From positions 1-64,000 of the forward strand of contig JAEEHV010000023.1 of the NCBI GenBank assembly GCA_016280955.1: DNA of 64,000 bases, in the 5' to 3' direction. Below the pieces are notes generated by a model. The model saw nothing but the letters and a program-made list of their open reading frames with translations, was not told the origin of the DNA and did no database searches. Each line of letters starts with the position of its first letter. Position 1 is the stretch's first letter. The DNA comes from Candidatus Gastranaerophilales bacterium (GTDB lineage Bacteria > Cyanobacteriota > Vampirovibrionia > Gastranaerophilales > Gastranaerophilaceae). The position numbers and the translations under genes were made by a program. Shown in pieces: positions 58,659 through 64,000 of this stretch.

Positions 58659-61313
58659 ATGAAGAAATTTTTAACTACATTACTGTCGTTAATGATATTT
58701 TCTATGTACACGGGTGTTGTATCTGCGGCTCCAAAAATATCAAAAAACGGTAATAAAATTGCGGCAAAATCCGCTCAGACAACTCAGGCTGCAACGGTTC
58801 AGCAGAATGATGCTCATGTCAAAGCAAAACAACAGGCTGCCGCTTCTCAAAAAGCTGCTCAGCAGCAAATGCAGCAAATGGCAATAGCTGCAAAATCTCA
58901 TATTCATGCGGCTCCGAATGCTAAGCCAATTGAATTGGCCTTTGTTTTTGACGGACCATCTGATAAAAATCAACAGGTTTTAGAGAAGTTCCAAAAAACA
59001 ATTAAGTTACAATTACTGCCTGATTATGTGGCAAACTTTCCTAAAGACTTAGTATTTACCGGCAACTGGACTGAAGCCGGAGCAAAAGCAGCATCAGAAA
59101 AGGCTTTGGCATCTCGTGCCAGAATGGTTATTTCTTTAGGTTATCTGTCAAGTAACTATTATGCAGATAAAAAAGATAAGAAAAAATATGTTATTACAAT
59201 TGACCAATACGGTTTAAGAGATTTCGGTGATCATTTCTTTAATCCTGTTCAGCAAATGACAAGTGATTTTGTAACTTTCAAAACACTTAATCCGCAAATA
59301 AAGAAGACGGCAATTTTGATGAACGAAACATATTATAAAACAAGAACAGACTGGAATTCATTCATTTCCAAAAAATTAAAAGATAAAAAATGTGATTTGG
59401 CATTTGTTGTAGTTCCGGTTAATTCAAATATAAGTGCATCACTTTCTAAGATACCTAAGGATGTGGATTCGGCATTTATAACACCTTTGTATAATCTTTC
59501 TTCAGCACAAAGAAAAGATTTATATAATCAATTATTGGCAAAAAAACTTCCCACTTTCTCATCTGTCGGTAAAGAAGATGTTGATTTGGGAGCTATGTTA
59601 GGTGCATCAACTGCTGATGTTGATAAAAAATTAGCAGAAGCTACATCATTTAATATCCACGGAGTTCTTCACGGTCAGGCTGTAAAGAACGAAAAAATAC
59701 CTTTCTATGATGACAAGGTAATTTTCTACAATGCTGATACCGGCGAAGCTCTCGGATACACACCTGCACTTCGTTTATTAAATAATGCAACGGTTATCTC
59801 ACATAAGCAGTTGCCTACTTATGATTTGGATTCTTTAATCAGAACACTGGATGATTCTAACTTGGATATGATTAGAAAAAATTACTTAATCAATGCGGCA
59901 AGACGTTCTGTAGCAAGTGCATATTTGAGATACTTACCTACGTTAAGACTTGATTTGGGTTATCAAACATACAACAGCGGTTATGCTAATTCATATTCTA
60001 ATGTTCCTACAAATGTAGGTGCGTTTACAATCGGTATGGATCAGGTTTTGTATTCTCCTGATTTGGTAACAAATATTATTGTAAAGCATAAAAAACTCAA
60101 ATTTGATAAGGCTGAATCTGATTTAACTAAAGCAAACACAGAGTATCAGGTAGCTAACTTATACATTGAAACTTTAATGCTTGGAAATATGATAAAGATT
60201 CAGGAAGAATACGTACAGGAAACAAGAGAAAACCTTGCAATGGCACGTGTTCGTGAAAAAACAGGCAAATGCGGATATGAAGAAGTGTTCCGTTGGGCAG
60301 GTGAAGTCAGTGAAGCTGAAAAGAAACTTCTTGCAATGCAGGCTTCATACAAAAACTTAAAAATTCAAATCAGTAAACTTTTGAATAAAAACCAGAAAGA
60401 AGACTTTAACTTCAAACCGCTTACTGCAAACGATCCGGCTTTCTTCTCATCTGATTTGCATATTATAGACCACGTTCGTGATCCTAAAAAACTCGGTCAG
60501 TTTACAGATATGTTGATTAAAGAGGTTCAGTATCTTTCACCTGAAACAACTAAGTTAAAAGCTGCAATCGCTATGAAGAAAGCTGAAATGTCAAATTACG
60601 GACAAAAATTCTTTATGCCGAATGCAAAGATGTCTTTAGAGTACCAAACACAGTTTGGCAGACATTTACCGTATGAAGAATCAGGTCATAATCAGATAAA
60701 AGGAGCAACAGCTGCCGCTACGTCTGCAGGAACACAAGCTGCTTATGTGAAAGGTGGCGCTCCTGCCGCATACGCATTAGATAAAGCTGCGGATGCATTT
60801 AATTCAAGCTTTGCTGATTCTCCATATTTAGGACTTAAAGAACAATCATTCAGATTCTTTATTGGTGCTCAATGGAAACCTATTGAAGGCGGACATAAGA
60901 TTGCGGAAATAGCAAGATGTAAATCCGAACTTAACGAATTAAATGCATATTTGGAAGAAGTTAATACAGAAATAGAAATGCAGGTTCGTTCTGTTGTTAA
61001 CCGCGCAATCTCAAAATACTTTATGATTGAAAAATCATATAAGGCTATGTTTGCTGAACAAGAAAACTATGACATGGTTAAAGCAAGATACTTAAGAGGT
61101 GAAGCAAATGTTACACAGTTAGCTGATGCTCACGATTTGTATTTTAAAGCAAAAGCAGATGCAGTTAATTCACAATATGAATTTTTCAAAGAACTTGTAT
61201 GGGTTCAGAGAGGTTTGTTATCTGTTAACTGGACTCAGGCAAGTGACGAAGCTAAGAAATGGATAAATAATATTCCTAATGTTCTTCCTGCCGAACCTGA
61301 TTTTAGTTTGTAA
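58659..61313 (+). CDS. ABC substrate-binding-like domain fused to TolC-family outer-membrane channel
   Basis: Signal peptide; N-half ITPLYNLSSAQRKDLYNQLLAKKLPTFSSVGKEDVDLGAMLGAS..VLHGQAVKNEKIPFYDDKVIFYNADTGEALGYTP; C-half long TolC-like helices. Confidence 0.75.
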   Translation: MKKFLTTLLSLMIFSMYTGVVSAAPKISKNGNKIAAKSAQTTQAATVQQNDAHVKAKQQAAASQKAAQQQMQQMAIAAKSHIHAAPNAKPIELAFVFDGPSDKNQQVLEKFQKTIKLQLLPDYVANFPKDLVFTGNWTEAGAKAASEKALASRARMVISLGYLSSNYYADKKDKKKYVITIDQYGLRDFGDHFFNPVQQMTSDFVTFKTLNPQIKKTAILMNETYYKTRTDWNSFISKKLKDKKCDLAFVVVPVNSNISASLSKIPKDVDSAFITPLYNLSSAQRKDLYNQLLAKKLPTFSSVGKEDVDLGAMLGASTADVDKKLAEATSFNIHGVLHGQAVKNEKIPFYDDKVIFYNADTGEALGYTPALRLLNNATVISHKQLPTYDLDSLIRTLDDSNLDMIRKNYLINAARRSVASAYLRYLPTLRLDLGYQTYNSGYANSYSNVPTNVGAFTIGMDQVLYSPDLVTNIIVKHKKLKFDKAESDLTKANTEYQVANLYIETLMLGNMIKIQEEYVQETRENLAMARVREKTGKCGYEEVFRWAGEVSEAEKKLLAMQASYKNLKIQISKLLNKNQKEDFNFKPLTANDPAFFSSDLHIIDHVRDPKKLGQFTDMLIKEVQYLSPETTKLKAAIAMKKAEMSNYGQKFFMPNAKMSLEYQTQFGRHLPYEESGHNQIKGATAAATSAGTQAAYVKGGAPAAYALDKAADAFNSSFADSPYLGLKEQSFRFFIGAQWKPIEGGHKIAEIARCKSELNELNAYLEEVNTEIEMQVRSVVNRAISKYFMIEKSYKAMFAEQENYDMVKARYLRGEANVTQLADAHDLYFKAKADAVNSQYEFFKELVWVQRGLLSVNWTQASDEAKKWINNIPNVLPAEPDFSL

Positions 61314-61330
61314 TAAATCTTTTAAACAAT

Positions 61331-61360
61331 AAAAAGGTGACTGAAAAGTCACCTTTTTTT
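61331..61360 (+). terminator. Rho-independent terminator
   Basis: AAAAAGGTGACT-gaaa-AGTCACCTTTTTTT. Confidence 0.9.
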
Positions 61361-61431
61361 GTAAATAATTTTGAAATCTAAAAATAAAAAACCTGAATTA
61401 CTGTTTTTTATTTTATGTTACAATCTCTTTT

Positions 61432-62538
61432 ATGAAACAGAAATTCTGGATTGCATTTTCTTCCATAGAACAAATTGATTCAACTTTTATCCAAAGGTTG
61501 TTTAATTATTATGGCGATATTGAACAGGCTTTTAATTGTTCAAAGAAAGATTTTGAAAATATTGAAGGTTTAAATGTTAAAAAGGCTGAAACTTTCTTAA
61601 AACTGCGTGACAAAATTGATGTTGAAAAAGTTTATGAAGAAGTTGAAAACCGTGGTATAAATGTACTAACGTTTGACGATGCAAAATATCCATATATGTT
61701 AAGTCAAATCCACAATCCGCCAATGGTGCTTTATTATAAAGGAGATTTATTTTCCTGCAATTTAGAACGTACTGTTGCTTTTGTCGGTTCGAGAAGGGCA
61801 AGTTCAAACGGCAAGGATAGTATCAAATCCGTAATTAATGATTTCAGAAATACCGATATTTGTATAGTTTCCGGTCTTGCGGAGGGTATTGATGCAACCT
61901 CTCACAGGAGTGCAATTGAAAACAATCTTAAAACCATAGGTGTAATTGCAAGCGGATTTGATTTTAAATACCCGTCTTCTAACAGAGATTTATATGAAAA
62001 ACTTGAACACGGATGCGGAGCGGTTGTTACCGAATATTTTCCGACTTTTGAACCTGTAAAATTCAGATTTCCGCAAAGAAACAGAATTGTTACCGGCTTA
62101 TCATACGGAACCGTTGTTGGTGAGGCTGCGATAAAGAGCGGTGCCTTAATATCCGCTAATTTAACTCTTGAACAGGGCAGAGAACTAATGTGTATTCCGG
62201 GTTCAATTAATAACAAAAACACGGAAGGTGTATATAAACTCCTCAAAAACGGTGCAACGATGATAACATCGGGAGAAGATGTTTTAAATGCACTCAACTG
62301 GCAAATAATAAAAGAAAAGAAATCATCTGCAGAATGTAACAACAATCAGATTTTGGAACAAAATCATGTATATAAAATAATTTCTGATATAATAGGTATT
62401 GAACCTTTGTGTTTTGATGAAATTCAGGCTAAAACAAATATTGAAACGGAAGAGCTTTTAAATACCCTGACTATGATGGAAATCGAAGGATTAATAGAGT
62501 TTACGGACGGAGACAGGTATAAAGGGGTTAATAAATAA
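61432..62538 (+). CDS. dprA: DNA-processing protein DprA
   Basis: YPYMLSQIHNPPMVLYYKGDL..VAFVGSRRAS..IVSGLAEGIDATSHRSAI..FRFPQRNRIVTGLS. Confidence 0.95.
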   Translation: MKQKFWIAFSSIEQIDSTFIQRLFNYYGDIEQAFNCSKKDFENIEGLNVKKAETFLKLRDKIDVEKVYEEVENRGINVLTFDDAKYPYMLSQIHNPPMVLYYKGDLFSCNLERTVAFVGSRRASSNGKDSIKSVINDFRNTDICIVSGLAEGIDATSHRSAIENNLKTIGVIASGFDFKYPSSNRDLYEKLEHGCGAVVTEYFPTFEPVKFRFPQRNRIVTGLSYGTVVGEAAIKSGALISANLTLEQGRELMCIPGSINNKNTEGVYKLLKNGATMITSGEDVLNALNWQIIKEKKSSAECNNNQILEQNHVYKIISDIIGIEPLCFDEIQAKTNIETEELLNTLTMMEIEGLIEFTDGDRYKGVNK

Positions 62539-62540
62539 TA

Positions 62541-64000
62541 ATGACAGCATCGGTTGCAGAGAAGAAAGAAATTAAGTCTAAAAAAGAAAAAGTTTTGGTA
62601 ATAGTCGAGTCACCGGCTAAATCCAAAACCATAAAAAAAATTCTTGGTGAAGGCTATCAGATTGAAGCAAGTTTCGGACATGTAAGAAATTTGCCGGAAA
62701 ATGTATTAGGCTTTGATGTCCATAACGGATTTAAACCGACCTATGTTGTTATTCCGGATAAGAAAAAAGTTGTGGCAAAACTGAGTGATTTGGCAAAACG
62801 TTCCGACAAAGTTTTGCTTGCATCAGACCCTGACCGTGAGGGGGAAGCTATTGCATGGCACGTTAGAGAACTTCTTCCTGTGGGTGATGAAAAAGTTCAG
62901 AGAATTGAGTTTAACGAAATAACTCCAAAGGCTGTAAAATATGCCGTTGAACATTCTCGGGAGATTGATATGGACAGGGTTAAAGCTCAACAGACAAGGC
63001 AAATTCTCGATAAACTTGTAGGTTATAAACTTTCACCCGTTCTGTGGAAACAACTGGGCAACTATCACCTTTCAGCAGGACGTGTTCAATCTGTTGCACT
63101 CCGTATGATTTGCGAAAGAGAAGAAGAAATAGAAGCTTTTGTTCCGAAAGAATACTGGTCTGTTCATACAATTATGGACAAAGGGGGTAAATTATTTGAA
63201 GCGGAAGTCAATAAGTACAAGGGCAAAAAGTTCGATATAAATAACGAAGAAGAAGCAACAAGGATAAAAGAAGTTTTACTTAATCCCCAAACAGAATGTA
63301 TTGTGGAAAAAGTTACCAAAAAAGAAACAAAACGCAAACCTACAGCACCGTTTATAACGTCAACACTTCAGAGAGCCGCAAGCACAAAACTCGGTTTTGG
63401 AGTTCAGAAAACAATGCAGGTGGCACAAAAACTCTATGAAGGTATGGAAATAGACGGAACCCCTGTTGGTTTGATTACCTATATGAGAACTGACAGTGTC
63501 CGTATATCAGATGATGCACATGCTGCTGCAAAAGATTTTATTTTGAATAACTATGGTAAAGAATATTATCCTGAAAAAACAAATATTTATGTAAAAGGCA
63601 AACAAAATGTTCAGGATGCACACGAAGCAATCAGACCGTCTTATCCTGACAGAACTCCGGAAAGTTTAAAACCGTACCTCGATAATGACCAGTACAGATT
63701 GTATAAATTAATCTGGGAAAAATTCATGTCCTCAGAGATGCAGGCTGCTACAATTGCCAATAAAACCATTGATATTAAAGCGGGTGATTACAATCTGAAA
63801 GCAGGAACGAGCAAAGTTGTATTTGACGGTTTCTTAAAACTCTATAATGATGCTGAGGAGGAAGAACAGGAAACAGAAACAAAGATTCCCGACTTAAATG
63901 AAGGCGACAAGGTTATCTGCAAAGAAGTGACTCCGAAACAGCACTTTACGCAGCCGCCGCCGAGATACAATGAAGCTTCTCTTGTAAAAGCCTTGGAAGA
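62541..64000 (+). CDS. topA: DNA topoisomerase I, 5' part, runs off window
   Basis: VLVIVESPAKSKTIKKILGEGY..LASDPDREGEAIAWHV..ITYMRTDSVRIS. Confidence 0.96.
   Translation, partial: MTASVAEKKEIKSKKEKVLVIVESPAKSKTIKKILGEGYQIEASFGHVRNLPENVLGFDVHNGFKPTYVVIPDKKKVVAKLSDLAKRSDKVLLASDPDREGEAIAWHVRELLPVGDEKVQRIEFNEITPKAVKYAVEHSREIDMDRVKAQQTRQILDKLVGYKLSPVLWKQLGNYHLSAGRVQSVALRMICEREEEIEAFVPKEYWSVHTIMDKGGKLFEAEVNKYKGKKFDINNEEEATRIKEVLLNPQTECIVEKVTKKETKRKPTAPFITSTLQRAASTKLGFGVQKTMQVAQKLYEGMEIDGTPVGLITYMRTDSVRISDDAHAAAKDFILNNYGKEYYPEKTNIYVKGKQNVQDAHEAIRPSYPDRTPESLKPYLDNDQYRLYKLIWEKFMSSEMQAATIANKTIDIKAGDYNLKAGTSKVVFDGFLKLYNDAEEEEQETETKIPDLNEGDKVICKEVTPKQHFTQPPPRYNEASLVKALE

Noticed and set aside
1-64000. 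tRNA or rRNA genes
   Set aside because: No T-loop GTTCRANYC arrangement or rRNA-like blocks recognised by eye in intergenic regions; a tRNAscan run would be decisive

Overview
AT-rich bacterial chromosomal window of about 64 kb, mostly housekeeping genes. Lineage-restricted small proteins, a TIGR03279-type radical SAM gene and cyanobacterial-type HLR1-like sites suggest a gut Cyanobacteriota (Gastranaerophilales/Vampirovibrionia-like) genome; this placement is inference only. About a quarter of the window is one 16.2-kb gene (1154-17374) for a 5406-aa FliD (flagellar cap/HAP2)-like protein. It sits next to a 1404-aa paralogue (17403-21617), and the size difference comes from two families of tandem flagellin_IN-like modules. 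Other notable items: (i) pyruvate formate-lyase is split, with a catalytic core (49411-51504) and a separately translated glycyl-radical domain (51526-51939), in the same frame but separated by two stops and a new Shine-Dalgarno; (ii) an 18-bp direct repeat KTTACAWW-N2-KTTACAWW, matching the cyanobacterial RpaB HLR1 box, recurs upstream of five lineage-specific genes, always in the same orientation; (iii) two of those sites lie upstream of sigma28-type promoters, one a perfect TAAAGTTT-N11-GCCGATAA; (iv) an inverted pair of dispersed repeats carries a compensatory base-pair change; (v) a substrate-binding-protein/TolC fusion; (vi) MscL with a C-terminal zinc ribbon; (vii) metal-responsive operators at fur/perR-like and dtxR-like genes; (viii) a candidate ~200-nt RNA with a 9-codon ORF. 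No tRNA, rRNA, CRISPR array or transposase was recognised.
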